Origin: Bacteroidales bacterium
GTDB taxonomy: Bacteria > Bacteroidota > Bacteroidia > Bacteroidales > Paludibacteraceae
Direction of reading: 5' to 3'
Length of the DNA: 64,000 nucleotides
Assembly: GCA_012518275.1 (NCBI GenBank)
Contig: JAAYSS010000124.1
Span: 39,341-103,340 of the forward strand
The notes below the pieces were generated by a model. That model had not been told where the DNA came from and ran no database searches. It saw only the letters and a program-made list of their open reading frames with translations. Shown here one piece after another: positions 35,582 through 45,029 of this stretch. Position 1 is the stretch's first letter, and every line of letters begins with the position of its first letter. Both the position numbers and the translations under genes were made by a program.

Positions 35582-35613
35582 AAAAAAGGACATCTTTTGA
35601 ATGTCCTTTTTTT
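35582..35613 (-). terminator. Terminator of the HU gene
   Basis: AAAAAAGGACAT (35582-35593) pairs perfectly with ATGTCCTTTTTT (35601-35612) around a seven-base loop. It lies 19 nt past the HU stop with flanking A/T runs, so it may work in both directions. Confidence 0.88.
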
Positions 35614-35631
35614 AATGAGTAAAAATGTTGT

Positions 35632-35904
35632 TTATTTCACAGCTTCAGCTAAGTCAGAACCTGCTTTGAATTTTGCAACTTTTTTAGCAGGGATTTTGAT
35701 TGGTTTTTTGGTAGCCGGATTTACGCCTGTACGTGCAGCGCGTTCTACAACTGAGAATGTGCCGAAACCAACCAGACTAACTTTATCCCCTTTGCTTAGG
35801 GCGTCGGTAATACTTTTTACCGTAGCATCAAGAGCTCTTTTCGAGTCGGCCTTAGTTAAGCCTGATGCGGCAGCGATTGCACTAACTAATTCTGCTTTGT
35901 TCAT
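35632..35904 (-). CDS. HU-family DNA-binding protein
   Basis: The 90-residue protein is a standard HU: MNKAELVSAIAAASGLTKAD start, the dimer core with VSLVGFGTFSVVERAARTG, and the DNA-arm signature GVNPATKKPIKIPAKKVAKF. It bends and compacts DNA as a dimer. It is a single-gene unit with a near-consensus promoter and a strong terminator, as expected for an abundant nucleoid protein. Confidence 0.96.
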   Translation of the reverse strand: MNKAELVSAIAAASGLTKADSKRALDATVKSITDALSKGDKVSLVGFGTFSVVERAARTGVNPATKKPIKIPAKKVAKFKAGSDLAEAVK

Positions 35905-35944
35905 AATTTAAAATTTAAGACTATTAAACATATATATATAATCG

Positions 35945-35975
35945 CAAATGTAATGATAACTAAGTGAAAAACAAA
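35945..35975 (-). promoter_or_regulatory. Promoter of the HU gene
   Basis: On the minus strand TTTG (35975-35972), 19 nt, TACATTTG (35952-35945). Both boxes match the phylum consensus. The start codon is about 40 nt downstream. Confidence 0.65.
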
Positions 35976-36055
35976 ATATTTTGCTTCAAAAACTATTTAT
36001 TTTTAAATATTTCTGTCAAATTTTGTTGAAAAAACTGTTTTTGGAGTTTTTTTCG

Positions 36056-36063
36056 TATTTTTG
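36056..36063 (+). promoter_or_regulatory. -7 element for the rhomboid operon
   Basis: TATTTTTG matches TAnnTTTG, 27 nt before the first rhomboid start. No -33 box is found at the right spacing. Confidence 0.4.
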
Positions 36064-36090
36064 CAATTCTAAAATCAACTGTTTAGCATA

Positions 36091-36885
36091 ATGAATCGAT
36101 CGCTTCCACCTGTTGTAAAAAATTTACTAATCATCAATGTAATTATGTTCTTGGCGTCGTGGATGATGCCAACCATCCTTTTTCGTTGGGGACTGGATGT
36201 AAGATTGGAAGACCTATTGGGTATGCATTATTTTGCATCAGAAAAGTTTAATCTTATTCAGATACTTACATATATGTTTATGCATGCTCCGTATCCCAAT
36301 ATTGCTCATATCTTTTTCAACATGTTTGCTCTTTTTATGTTTGGGCCCATCTTGGAGCATGTATGGGGGGCTCGTAAATTTTTGATTTTTTACCTTGTTA
36401 CAGGAATTGGAGCAGGCATTGTGCAGCAAGTGTTTTGGCATATTGAAATGGGCAGCCTGTTTTCGGCAATGGATGTTGCTATTTCTACTGGCTCTATTGA
36501 TTCGTTGGCGCCTTATTACGATACCCTGTCGAGATATTTCAGATTCTCCGGTGAAATTAGTCAGATTCATACTGCGGATATCATGGTGATGAAGACTGAG
36601 TTGCAGAACGCTTTACTTACAATCGGCGCTTCAGGTGCTATTTTCGGCATTCTGCTTGCTTTCGGATGGCTTTTTCCTGAAGAGCGGCTGTTTTTGATTT
36701 TTGTTCCGATACCGATAAAAGCCCGTTATTTCGTGGCTGGATATGCCGTGTTAGAACTTTTCTTGGGTGTAGCGAGTTTTAAAGGTGATAGTGTGGCACA
36801 TTTTGCTCATTTGGGAGGAATGCTATTCGGAATTCTATTAATCCTATATTGGCGTCAAAAGGGAAGACTTTATGTAAATTATTAA
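36091..36885 (+). CDS. Rhomboid-family intramembrane serine protease
   Basis: The 264-residue membrane protein has about six helices and the rhomboid signatures: HIFFNMFALFMFG in helix 2, GASGAIFG with nucleophile Ser181, and AHFAHLGG with catalytic His240. A loop of about 50 residues (122-172) between helices is longer than in GlpG. Rhomboids cut transmembrane substrates inside the bilayer. A second rhomboid gene and an EEP hydrolase follow in the same operon, a grouping seen in other Bacteroidota. The substrate is unknown. Confidence 0.92.
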   Translation: MNRSLPPVVKNLLIINVIMFLASWMMPTILFRWGLDVRLEDLLGMHYFASEKFNLIQILTYMFMHAPYPNIAHIFFNMFALFMFGPILEHVWGARKFLIFYLVTGIGAGIVQQVFWHIEMGSLFSAMDVAISTGSIDSLAPYYDTLSRYFRFSGEISQIHTADIMVMKTELQNALLTIGASGAIFGILLAFGWLFPEERLFLIFVPIPIKARYFVAGYAVLELFLGVASFKGDSVAHFAHLGGMLFGILLILYWRQKGRLYVNY

Positions 36886-36918
36886 AGAGCAACAAGTATA
36901 AACAATATAAAAAAATTA

Positions 36919-37818
36919 ATGAATATTCTCGACAACATAAAACAGACTTATAAAAATGGAAATATGGTTATTCGCCTTATTTATGTAAATAGTGCGGTAT
37001 TTTTGTTTTTTAGCCTGTTGTCTGTTTTTTTTTATTTGTTTCGGTTGGATCAAATTTCAGTTGCGCACTGGTTTTCAGTCCCTTCTAATCTTCAAAGTTT
37101 GCTCAGGCATTTTTGGACTCCGATAACCTACATGTTTTATCACGAGCATTTTTTTCACATTTTGTTCAACATGTTGGTGCTATTCTGGTTTGGACGATTT
37201 TTTTTGATGTACTTTTCTGAAAAACAGCTATTGGCAGTTTATGTTTTTGGTGGCCTGCTTGGAGCTTTGCTTTACATTTTGGCATATAACCTGCTGCCTG
37301 TATATACCATGCCCCGTGCCAATGGATTCGTACCTGTGGATAGCAGCATTTTGATGGGTGCATCAGGCTCTATTATGGCTATTATTTTGGCATCAGCTGT
37401 TCGAGCTCCTAAAATGGAGATGCACTTGCTATTTATCGGGCGTATCAAGCTGATGTGGATAGCGATAATTGTTGTTTTGGTAAGCTTATTTGGTCTTCGT
37501 TCTGCGAACAGTGGGGGAGAGTTGGCACATCTTGGAGGAGCTTTAGGCGGTTACCTTTTTGTTGTTTTTGAGAGAAAAGGAATAGACATAACTCGTTTTA
37601 TAAACTCAATTATTGACTTTTTTGTTAATATTCTCAAACCTCGTCCCAAAGTGAAGTCAACGAAATATCATGCGCAAAAAATGTCGCCCGAAGCATACAA
37701 TCAGAAGAAAGCACAGGATGAGAAAGAAATTGATAGAATTTTAGATAAAATCAAAACATCGGGTTACGAAAGCCTTACTGTTGATGAGAAAAAGAAACTT
37801 TTTGAACAAAAAAGGTAG
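36919..37818 (+). CDS. Rhomboid-family protease with C-terminal cytosolic tail
   Basis: This 299-residue paralogue of its neighbour also has a complete catalytic dyad: GASGSIMA with Ser149 and ELAHLGGALGG with His204. It has FHILFNMLVLFWFG in helix 2. After the last helix there is a basic linker and a conserved helical tail of about 60 residues (DEKEIDRILDKIKTSG, LTVDEKKKLFEQ), the small C-terminal domain seen in many Bacteroidota rhomboids. It lies 33 nt after the first rhomboid and nine before the EEP gene. Confidence 0.92.
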   Translation: MNILDNIKQTYKNGNMVIRLIYVNSAVFLFFSLLSVFFYLFRLDQISVAHWFSVPSNLQSLLRHFWTPITYMFYHEHFFHILFNMLVLFWFGRFFLMYFSEKQLLAVYVFGGLLGALLYILAYNLLPVYTMPRANGFVPVDSSILMGASGSIMAIILASAVRAPKMEMHLLFIGRIKLMWIAIIVVLVSLFGLRSANSGGELAHLGGALGGYLFVVFERKGIDITRFINSIIDFFVNILKPRPKVKSTKYHAQKMSPEAYNQKKAQDEKEIDRILDKIKTSGYESLTVDEKKKLFEQKR

Positions 37819-37827
37819 ATAAATCGA

Positions 37828-38925
37828 ATGATTAAATTAATTAAAGGTATATTGCTTCTGTTGAATATCTTAGCTGTAATTGCTCTGACTCTGGTTAAGG
37901 TGGGCTCGATGGTCAGTCCAAATACTTTTATTCTAACAGCTTATGCCTCACTGGGTCTGTTTCCTATTTTGTTAGTAAATATCGGATTTATTTTGCTTTG
38001 GGCACTTGCACGGAAATGGTACTTTCTAATTTCGTTGGTAACCGTGCTCCTATTTTCCGGAATTTCGAAAAGTGCTTTTTCCTTTAATTTGAGCAAGCCC
38101 AAAATTGACCCTACCTTTCGGAAAGTGAAAGTTGTTTCGTATAACACGATGAATACTGCCATGCTGAAAAAACATACCGCTGACAGTCCAAACTGTGTAG
38201 TGCAGTATATTTTAGATTCTGACGCTGATATTGTTTGTTTGCAGGAATTTGCTTTTAGCAAGAACGAACATCAGTTTAAAGAAGAAGATTTTGAACGTAT
38301 TTTTGAAAACTATCCGTATAAACACATTAGTTTTCAACTGGATAAATGGAGAATGAATATTGGGGTTGCTACTTTGTCTAAATATCCGATTATCGAAAAA
38401 AGAAATATCGATCTTGAATCACAGTTCAATCTTTCTATTTATTCTGACATTGTAATTGGTGACGACACCATACGGGTGATAAACAACCACTTGGAGTCAA
38501 ATCGGGTGACGGCGCAGGACATGAAAAAGACAGCTGAATTGCGTAGTGATTTTTCATCTGAGAAGTTAACCGCCATCACAAAATACCTATCGCAGAAATT
38601 AAGTGTAGCTTATCGTGTAAGGGCAAAACAGGCTGATTTGATTGCAAAGCTAATTGATGAATCTCCCTACAAAGTGATTTCGTGTGGCGATTACAACGAC
38701 GTACCGGCATCATACACCTATTCCAGAATAAAAGGGAACTTGAAAGATGCCTTTATGGAGAGCGGCAATGGCTTGGGTTTGACTTTTGTGCATTCACTTT
38801 ATCGATTTAGAATTGACTATATTATGTATGACAATACATTCCAATCAGATAATTTTGTCGTTGGCAAGATAAAGTGCTCGGACCATTTCCCGATTCAAGC
38901 TGATTTATTTTTACCCCAAAAATAG
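37828..38925 (+). CDS. Membrane-anchored endonuclease/exonuclease/phosphatase-family protein
   Basis: The 365-residue protein starts with three hydrophobic segments (to about residue 90). The EEP fold follows with all its motifs: VVSYNTMN, IVCLQEFAF with the metal-binding Glu, RVINNHLES, CGDYNDVPAS and the terminal CSDHFPI His. EEP enzymes hydrolyse phosphodiester or phosphate bonds in nucleic acids, phosphoinositides or lipids. Anchored outside the inner membrane and co-transcribed with two rhomboids, it may act on a periplasmic or lipid substrate; the exact reaction is unknown. Confidence 0.88.
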   Translation: MIKLIKGILLLLNILAVIALTLVKVGSMVSPNTFILTAYASLGLFPILLVNIGFILLWALARKWYFLISLVTVLLFSGISKSAFSFNLSKPKIDPTFRKVKVVSYNTMNTAMLKKHTADSPNCVVQYILDSDADIVCLQEFAFSKNEHQFKEEDFERIFENYPYKHISFQLDKWRMNIGVATLSKYPIIEKRNIDLESQFNLSIYSDIVIGDDTIRVINNHLESNRVTAQDMKKTAELRSDFSSEKLTAITKYLSQKLSVAYRVRAKQADLIAKLIDESPYKVISCGDYNDVPASYTYSRIKGNLKDAFMESGNGLGLTFVHSLYRFRIDYIMYDNTFQSDNFVVGKIKCSDHFPIQADLFLPQK

Positions 38926-38949
38926 CTGCTTATTACTGAATATTTTTAG

Positions 38950-38957
38950 TAACTTTG
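38950..38957 (+). promoter_or_regulatory. -7 element for gcvH
   Basis: TAACTTTG matches TAnnTTTG about 57 nt before the gcvH start, in the gap after the EEP gene. Confidence 0.4.
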
Positions 38958-39013
38958 TCTTGAAATTTTTTTAACAAAATATTTATTATCAAATTACTTA
39001 AAATCAAAAGATT

Positions 39014-39385
39014 ATGAACGTACCGGCTAATTTAAAGTACACCAAAGACCACGAATGGATTCGGATAGAAGGTGAAATTGCCTATGTAGGCATTACGGAT
39101 TATGCTCAAAGCGAACTGGGAGATATTGTATTTGTAGAAGTGGAAACAGTAGGAGAAACATTAGCTGCCGGCGAAGTTTTCGGCTCAGTAGAAGCGGTGA
39201 AAACAGTTTCAGACCTAATGATGCCTGTAGCAGGTGAAATCATTGAGTTTAACGAAAAATTAGACGATAGCCCTGAACTGGTTAACGACGATCCGTACGG
39301 CGAAGGCTGGATGGTGAAATTGACGGTTACCGACAGCGATGCCGAACTTCTTTCAGCCGACGAATATACGGCTTTAATAGAGTGA
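39014..39385 (+). CDS. gcvH: Glycine cleavage system H protein
   Basis: The 123-residue lipoyl carrier shuttles the aminomethyl intermediate between the P, T and L proteins of glycine cleavage. The hallmarks are the [10 protein letters not shown] start, [17 protein letters not shown], and the lipoylation site Lys63 in [13 protein letters not shown]. The C-terminal [13 protein letters not shown] is typical. It lies 22 nt upstream of purE, a pairing common in Bacteroidales; glycine cleavage feeds one-carbon units to purine synthesis. Confidence 0.96.
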   Translation: MNVPANLKYTKDHEWIRIEGEIAYVGITDYAQSELGDIVFVEVETVGETLAAGEVFGSVEAVKTVSDLMMPVAGEIIEFNEKLDDSPELVNDDPYGEGWMVKLTVTDSDAELLSADEYTALIE

Positions 39386-39407
39386 AAACTAACAACCAAA
39401 TAAACAC

Positions 39408-39914
39408 ATGACACCAAAAATATCTATCATCATGGGCAGCACTTCAGATTTGCCTGTGATGAAAAAAGCGGCGGAATTTCTGAATGAAATGGAAATTCCA
39501 TTTGAAATTCATGCCCTTTCTGCTCATCGTACACCCGCAGAAGTAGAAAAATTTGCCAAGAGCGCTAAAGATAACGGCATTCAAGTAATTATTGCGGCTG
39601 CCGGAATGGCTGCTCATCTCCCGGGTGTAATTGCTTCTATGACAACTATTCCAGTAATCGGAGTTCCTATCAATGCTTCGCTTGACGGGCTGGATGCATT
39701 GCTTGCCATTGTGCAGATGCCGCCCGGAATTCCTGTGGCGACCGTAGGAATTAATGGAGCGCTGAATGCAGGAATTCTGGCTGCGCAAATTCTGGCAACA
39801 GCCGATGCAAATATTCAGCAAAAACTGGTTGAGTATAAAGAAAATCTGAAAAATAAGATTGTAAAAGCGAATGAAGAGCTTGGAGAAGTAAAATACAAAT
39901 TCAAAACAAATTAG
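39408..39914 (+). CDS. purE: N5-carboxyaminoimidazole ribonucleotide mutase
   Basis: The 168-residue enzyme moves the carboxyl group of N5-CAIR to give CAIR in purine synthesis. It has the class I PurE motifs IIMGSTSDLPVM, ALSAHRTPAEV, AAAGMAAHLPGV and MPPGIPVATVGIN. It is soluble and should be octameric as in the family. It is co-transcribed with gcvH; pgk begins 71 nt later. Confidence 0.96.
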   Translation: MTPKISIIMGSTSDLPVMKKAAEFLNEMEIPFEIHALSAHRTPAEVEKFAKSAKDNGIQVIIAAAGMAAHLPGVIASMTTIPVIGVPINASLDGLDALLAIVQMPPGIPVATVGINGALNAGILAAQILATADANIQQKLVEYKENLKNKIVKANEELGEVKYKFKTN

Positions 39915-39985
39915 AAATAAGGTTGAAAGTTGTGGAGTTTATAAAATAATGACTCTTCAACTTTTAATTTTCAAATTCAACAATT

Positions 39986-41245
39986 ATGCAAACATTAGAC
40001 AAATTTAATTTCAAAGGTAAAAAAGCCTTTGTACGCGTGGACTTCAATGTTCCAGTAGATGAAAACCAAAATATCACGGACGATACTCGTATCCGCGCCG
40101 CTATGCCAACTCTGAAAAAAATCATAGCCGATGGCGGTCGTTTGATTATCGCTTCTCACATGGGGCGTCCGAAGAAAAATCCGGATCCCAAACTTTCCTT
40201 AAAAGTAATCGTTAATCGTGTTTCTGAACTTCTTGGCGTGGATGTGAAATTTGCTTCCGGTGCCATGGGCGAAGAAACTGAAAAAATGGTAGCCGAGTTG
40301 CAGGATGGTGAAGCGCTATTGTTGGAAAACCTTCGCTTTTATGCTGAGGAACAAGGAAAGCCACGTTTGCCAGAGACAGCTACAGATGAAGAAATAGCTA
40401 CAGCTAAACAAGAGATAAAAGCAGCTCAAAAAGAGTTTGCCAAAAAATTAGCATCTTATTCCGATGTTTATGTAAACGATGCTTTTGGTACAGCCCATCG
40501 CGCACATGCATCTACGGCTTTGATTGCCGATTATTTTGATGCAGAACACAAAATGTTCGGGTATTTGATGAACAAAGAAGTGGATGCAGTGGATAAATTG
40601 ATGGATAACCCGGCTCGCCCGTTCACGGCTATTATGGGTGGTTCCAAGGTCTCTACCAAAATTGAAATTATTGAAAACCTGCTCACTAAAGTGGATAACC
40701 TGATTATTGCCGGCGGAATGACCTATACATTTTCTAAGGCGCAGGGCGGGAAGATTGGAAACTCGATTTGTGAAGATGATAAATTGGAGTTGGCCCTTGA
40801 ATTGCTCGAGAAAGCCAAGAAAAACAACGTAAATATGGTGCTGGCTGTGGATGCTAAAATAGCCGATTCATTCAGCAATGATGCTAATACGAAGTTTGCT
40901 TCTGTAAGAGAAATCCCCGAAGGGTGGGAAGGATTGGATATCGGCCCTAAAACGGCAGAGATTTTTGCAGAGGTTATCAAAGACTCTAAAACTATCCTTT
41001 GGAACGGTCCTACCGGTGTTTTTGAATTTGAAAACTTTACTCATGGATCACGAGCAGTTGGCGAAGCTATTGTAGAAGCTACTAAAAACGGTGCATTCTC
41101 ACTTGTTGGAGGAGGCGATTCAGTAGCATGCGTTAATAAATTTGGCATTGCAGATGATATGTCCTACGTTTCTACCGGTGGCGGTGCACTTCTTGAAGCT
41201 ATAGAAGGGCGTGTATTGCCGGGCATTGCAGCCATAAAAGGGTAG
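39986..41245 (+). CDS. pgk: Phosphoglycerate kinase
   Basis: The 419-residue enzyme makes ATP from 1,3-bisphosphoglycerate in glycolysis. Motifs are complete: [50 protein letters not shown], the WNGPTGVFE segment and GGGDSVACV near the C-terminus. A short lysine/alanine-rich insertion around residues 128-155 fits the Bacteroidota form. It may read from its own start or from gcvH-purE, and ends at a strong terminator. Confidence 0.97.
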   Translation: MQTLDKFNFKGKKAFVRVDFNVPVDENQNITDDTRIRAAMPTLKKIIADGGRLIIASHMGRPKKNPDPKLSLKVIVNRVSELLGVDVKFASGAMGEETEKMVAELQDGEALLLENLRFYAEEQGKPRLPETATDEEIATAKQEIKAAQKEFAKKLASYSDVYVNDAFGTAHRAHASTALIADYFDAEHKMFGYLMNKEVDAVDKLMDNPARPFTAIMGGSKVSTKIEIIENLLTKVDNLIIAGGMTYTFSKAQGGKIGNSICEDDKLELALELLEKAKKNNVNMVLAVDAKIADSFSNDANTKFASVREIPEGWEGLDIGPKTAEIFAEVIKDSKTILWNGPTGVFEFENFTHGSRAVGEAIVEATKNGAFSLVGGGDSVACVNKFGIADDMSYVSTGGGALLEAIEGRVLPGIAAIKG

Positions 41246-41282
41246 GAAATCATACAAAAATACGTTTTTGATAAAGAAAATG

Positions 41283-41320
41283 AAAAGAGTATCTTACTTT
41301 TAGGTGAGATACTCTTTTTT
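41283..41320. terminator. Bidirectional terminator between pgk and the S41 protease
   Basis: AAAAGAGTATCTTAC (41283-41297) pairs with GTGAGATACTCTTTT (41304-41318) with one G-T pair and flanking A/T runs. It lies between two convergent genes and suits both. Confidence 0.88.
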
Positions 41321-41344
41321 ATTTAGATGTTTTGTTGCCCTTTT

Positions 41345-42973
41345 TTATTGATTTCTAAGCACTTCCAACGCTTTATTCACCGTGGCATCATTTTTATTTA
41401 GCATGGGAAAGAATTGTTCTTCGCCCAGCGTGTTGCGCACAACATAGGATTTTATCTGTTGCAGAATTAAGTCTTTTGATACGTTGATTTCCCTATGATT
41501 GGGCGCTACACCTTTTGATTTTGCAAAAGCAACAAAGTCATTCAGCAGATTACCTTGAGCTGACATGTATTTGTCCGTTTCTTGCCAAGTTTTGAATTTG
41601 TTCAGCGTATTTCTGTTCTTGTCGGTATAATGAAGAGCATACTGATAAATATGACCGAAATTTACAACTTTTGTGAAATAAGGCGAATATTTTGCAGTGT
41701 CTCTGGGCACAAAGTAGTCCGGCATGATGCCTCCACCACCGTACACAATTCTTCCTTTGGTTGTTTTATATTTTAATGTGTCCACCATCTGAATACTGTC
41801 TCGACTGTCAAACTCACCGTGTTCAAAGCGTTTTATCAAATCCAATTCGTAATCTTCACCGTTACCTATTTCGTACGGTTTCTGAATACTTCGGCCTGAT
41901 GGTGTATAATAACGAGCAATGGAGAGTCTTACTGCTGAGCCGTCTGAAAATGGAATTTGTGTCTGCACCAATCCTTTACCGAATGAGCGACGTCCCACAA
42001 TTGTTCCTCGGTCGTTGTCTTGAATTGCTCCTGCAAAAATTTCGCTGGCAGAAGCACTGAATTCATCTATCAGCACCACAAGCGGGTTGTTGATACAAGT
42101 TCCGGCGCCGTTGGCTTTGGCTTCGGTGCGCGGATAAGCTTTTCCCTCGGAGTAGACAATCATTTGCCCTTTCGGCAGGAATTCGTTAATCATCTGAATG
42201 GCAACATCCATCAGTCCACCGCTGTTTTCGCGCAGGTCGATGATGTATTTGCGAGCGCCTTTCGCACGAAGTTCAGCAATGGCGTGAAGAAATTCATTGT
42301 AAGTGTTTTGTCCGAAGTTATTATTCAATCCGATAAAACCAACACCCGGTTCGATGATATAAGCTACTGTAACCGAATGGATTGGGATTTCACCTCTGAC
42401 TACATTATATTCCAACAGTTCTTTAGTACCTTGTCTCTTTATGCCGAGTTTTACTTCGGTGCCTTTCGGACCGCGAAGTTTACGCATCACTTTTTCGTTG
42501 TTAATAACTCCTTCGCCCACAAATACCGTATCATTTACTTCCACCAAGCGGTCGCCTGCCATCAATCCTACTTTTTCAGACGGACCTCCGCTGATTACGG
42601 AGACAATCATTACCGTATCATTTTGAATGTTGAATTGCACACCGATACCGCTGAAACTGCCTTCCAACTCACTATTTACGGCTTCAAGGTCACTTGCAGG
42701 AATGTAAACGGAGTGGGGATCCAATTTAGATACAATTTCAGCCATCACTTCGTCAGTCAAACTATCCATCGGCACATCATCAATATATTGTCCGTCAATA
42801 AGTGATAATAGCTCACCAATTTTACCCGAGTTTCCCCGCGGTAAAAACAAACCCGATAAATCCTTGATTTGTTGACCTTGATTTTCTTTTTTTGCAATTA
42901 AATTTCCTAAAAGTACTCCTGCAATAGCAGACACAACTATAATTACAATTATCCAAATATTTCTTTTTGTCAT
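41345..42973 (-). CDS. Carboxy-terminal processing protease (S41 family)
   Basis: The 542-residue exported protease has an N-terminal membrane anchor and a helical region. A PDZ domain (about 90-180, with the IGVQFNIQNDTVMIVSVISGG strand region) leads to the S41 core. The catalytic serine lies in DEFSASASEIFAGA and the lysine in RRSFGKGLVQTQ. Family members trim C-termini of periplasmic proteins. The 130-residue C-terminal extension is characteristic of Bacteroidota homologues. It lies last in a run with mpl and dCMP deaminase genes. Confidence 0.93.
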   Translation of the reverse strand: MTKRNIWIIVIIVVSAIAGVLLGNLIAKKENQGQQIKDLSGLFLPRGNSGKIGELLSLIDGQYIDDVPMDSLTDEVMAEIVSKLDPHSVYIPASDLEAVNSELEGSFSGIGVQFNIQNDTVMIVSVISGGPSEKVGLMAGDRLVEVNDTVFVGEGVINNEKVMRKLRGPKGTEVKLGIKRQGTKELLEYNVVRGEIPIHSVTVAYIIEPGVGFIGLNNNFGQNTYNEFLHAIAELRAKGARKYIIDLRENSGGLMDVAIQMINEFLPKGQMIVYSEGKAYPRTEAKANGAGTCINNPLVVLIDEFSASASEIFAGAIQDNDRGTIVGRRSFGKGLVQTQIPFSDGSAVRLSIARYYTPSGRSIQKPYEIGNGEDYELDLIKRFEHGEFDSRDSIQMVDTLKYKTTKGRIVYGGGGIMPDYFVPRDTAKYSPYFTKVVNFGHIYQYALHYTDKNRNTLNKFKTWQETDKYMSAQGNLLNDFVAFAKSKGVAPNHREINVSKDLILQQIKSYVVRNTLGEEQFFPMLNKNDATVNKALEVLRNQ

Positions 42974-43039
42974 GTTATTATATTGATTTCTTTAAAACCA
43001 ATTTCGTATAATGTTTTTACGTTATAATTATGAATAAGC

Positions 43040-43468
43040 TCACTCTTTAACATCTCCTAAAAAATCAACTTGAATTCCGGCGCGTTCTAATAGTTCCACA
43101 CCATCCATAATGCGATAGGTTTCGCCATACACTACACGTTTTATTCCGGCTTGGATGATTAGTTTTGAACATTCCATGCAGGGTGACGCTGTGACGTAAA
43201 GTGTGGCGCCTTCACTGCTGTTGTGTGAGCGGGCAATTTTGGTAATGGCATTGGCTTCGGCGTGTAGTACGTAAGGTTTTGAAACGTTGTTTTCGTCTTC
43301 GCAGTTGTTTTCAAAACCGGAAGGGGTGCCGTTGTAGCCGTCGGAAATAATCATTTTGTTTTTGACTAGCAGTGCGCCCACTTTCCGTCGTTTGCAGTAT
43401 GAGTTTTCAGCCCAAATCCGAGCCATGCGCATGTAGCGTTTATCTAAGAGAAGTTGTTTTTTGTCCAC
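43040..43468 (-). CDS. Deoxycytidylate deaminase
   Basis: The 142-residue zinc enzyme has the deaminase motif HAEANAI (His69, Glu71) and the PCMEC motif (Cys97, Cys100). The YNGTPSGFENN segment marks the dCMP/ComEB branch rather than cytidine deaminase. It converts dCMP to dUMP for thymidylate synthesis in the cytosol. It sits 66 nt before the S41 protease gene on the same strand. Confidence 0.92.
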   Translation of the reverse strand: MDKKQLLLDKRYMRMARIWAENSYCKRRKVGALLVKNKMIISDGYNGTPSGFENNCEDENNVSKPYVLHAEANAITKIARSHNSSEGATLYVTASPCMECSKLIIQAGIKRVVYGETYRIMDGVELLERAGIQVDFLGDVKE

Positions 43469-43475
43469 TTTTTTG

Positions 43476-43515
43476 GTTAAATAGTTGAGTAGTTAAATCG
43501 TTAATTGGTTGAATA
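43476..43515. repeat. Five degenerate tandem octamers (NGTTRAAT)
   Basis: The gap between the mpl and dCMP deaminase genes holds five contiguous eight-base units: GGTTAAAT, AGTTGAGT, AGTTAAAT, CGTTAATT and GGTTGAAT. They fit the consensus NGTTRAAT with one or two changes each. The array starts eight bases from the dCMP deaminase start codon. Confidence 0.55.
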
Positions 43516-43533
43516 GTAAAAATGTACTAACTG

Positions 43534-44904
43534 TTAACTGATTAGTAGTTCTTTTGCGAATTCTATCAAATTTATTCCTGAAAAATTACCTGAAGTCATA
43601 AATAAAAGTGCTGTATTTTCGTAGTTAAACTCTCGAAGTTTGTTTTGCAATTCTTCTGAATCGGTAAAAACAGAAATATTTTCCCCGCCAAAAGCAGTTT
43701 TAACGTCATCGGGATTTAATTCTTTCAGTCGTTTGTGTTTAATCACTTTCGGATTGTAGTACACAAAAGCTATATCAGCGTCTTTCATGCTGTTTGCATA
43801 TTGTGGAAGAAATTCTTCTGTCAGGCTGCTAAATGTATGTAATTCCATGCAAGCTATTAACTTTCTATCGGGATATTGTGCTTTAGTGGCTTTTACGGTA
43901 GCTTTCAGCTTAGATGGTGAATGTGCAAAATCCTTGAAAGCAACCCGGTCCGGCTTATCTACAATTTTTTGCATCCGATTAGACGCACCCGGGAAATCGG
44001 CAATGGCTTCAAAAAACTTATCGTCCATGATTCCAACTTGTTTGCAAGCCAAACGTGCTGCTTCTAAATTTTGTAAATTATGCTCGCCGAATATCTTGAG
44101 TGGTACTAATCCATTACGTGTTTTTATATAAGTAACCCCATCTTTTATTTCATATTTTGGGGTGTTGTAAGGAAATGTTACTACATCAATTCTATCCGTA
44201 TTCCGTACAATCCTTTTCAGATTATCATCGCCGTCAAAGTAAATCAGACGACCTTGAATTTCCATTGTTTCAATAAATTTGCTGAATTGCTCGACGTAGT
44301 TTTCGAATGTCGGGAAGACATTGATATGATCCCATGCGATACCTGTAATGACAGCTATGTGTGCTTTGTATAGATGGAATTTCGGGCGCGGATCAAGCGA
44401 TGACGTTAAGTATTCATCCCCCTCAAAAACCGCTACACGAGCATCTTCACTGAAGCTTACCATATTTTCAAAACCATCTATTTGTGCTCCAACCATGTAA
44501 TCTGCCTTGAAGTTTGTCTTTCTCATCACATGTAAAATCATAGCGGTGGTTGTAGTTTTACCATGACTTCCTCCAACTACAATTCGGGTTTTACTTCTGG
44601 TTTGTTCGTATAAATATTCGGGGAAAGAATAAATTTTTATACCTAATTCTTTTGCACGCACTAATTCCGGATTGTCAGGACGGGCATGCATTCCAAGGAT
44701 TACTGCATCAAGCTGTTTATGGATTTTTTCAGGAAACCATCCTGTCTTTTTCGGCAGTAATCCGTTCTCTTTCAGTCTGCTATACGAAGGTTCAAAAATT
44801 TCATCATCAGATCCGGTTACTTCGTAGAAGTTCTTTTTGTGAAGTGCGATGGCTAGATTGTGCATTGCCGAGCCTCCAATGGCAATAAAATGGACTTTGT
44901 ACAT
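43534..44904 (-). CDS. mpl: UDP-N-acetylmuramate:L-alanyl-gamma-D-glutamyl-meso-DAP ligase
   Basis: The 456-residue Mur ligase recycles murein tripeptide by joining it to UDP-MurNAc. It starts VHFIAIGGSAMHNLAIAL, where Mpl differs from MurC, and has the P-loop VGGSHGKTTTTAM (111-120), FEGDEYLTSS and the C-terminal domain FAHSPSKLKATV. MurC is the main alternative, but the length and the HNLAIALH start favour Mpl. Its presence implies meso-DAP peptidoglycan and recycling. Confidence 0.87.
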   Translation of the reverse strand: MYKVHFIAIGGSAMHNLAIALHKKNFYEVTGSDDEIFEPSYSRLKENGLLPKKTGWFPEKIHKQLDAVILGMHARPDNPELVRAKELGIKIYSFPEYLYEQTRSKTRIVVGGSHGKTTTTAMILHVMRKTNFKADYMVGAQIDGFENMVSFSEDARVAVFEGDEYLTSSLDPRPKFHLYKAHIAVITGIAWDHINVFPTFENYVEQFSKFIETMEIQGRLIYFDGDDNLKRIVRNTDRIDVVTFPYNTPKYEIKDGVTYIKTRNGLVPLKIFGEHNLQNLEAARLACKQVGIMDDKFFEAIADFPGASNRMQKIVDKPDRVAFKDFAHSPSKLKATVKATKAQYPDRKLIACMELHTFSSLTEEFLPQYANSMKDADIAFVYYNPKVIKHKRLKELNPDDVKTAFGGENISVFTDSEELQNKLREFNYENTALLFMTSGNFSGINLIEFAKELLIS

Positions 44905-44981
44905 GGTGTTAGTTTTTCGTGTAAATTACTAATTTCAGGTATCATAATTCAAAAAAACAGAACTTTTTACCTAAAAATATC

Positions 44982-44989
44982 TATCTTTG
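44982..44989 (+). promoter_or_regulatory. -7 element for the MBL hydrolase gene
   Basis: TATCTTTG is a full match to TAnnTTTG, 41 nt before the start codon at 45030. Confidence 0.4.
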
Positions 44990-45029
44990 CAATCTATAAT
45001 ATGCAAATGTAAGAAGAATTTAGTAAAAA

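Noticed and set aside
39922..39961. Inverted GTTGAA/TTCAAC between purE and pgk
   Set aside because: Only six pairs with a long AT-rich loop; not distinguishable from chance.
42020..42805. 261-codon frame antisense to the S41 protease
   Set aside because: The protease on the other strand has complete catalytic motifs; this frame has no family features and begins inside it.
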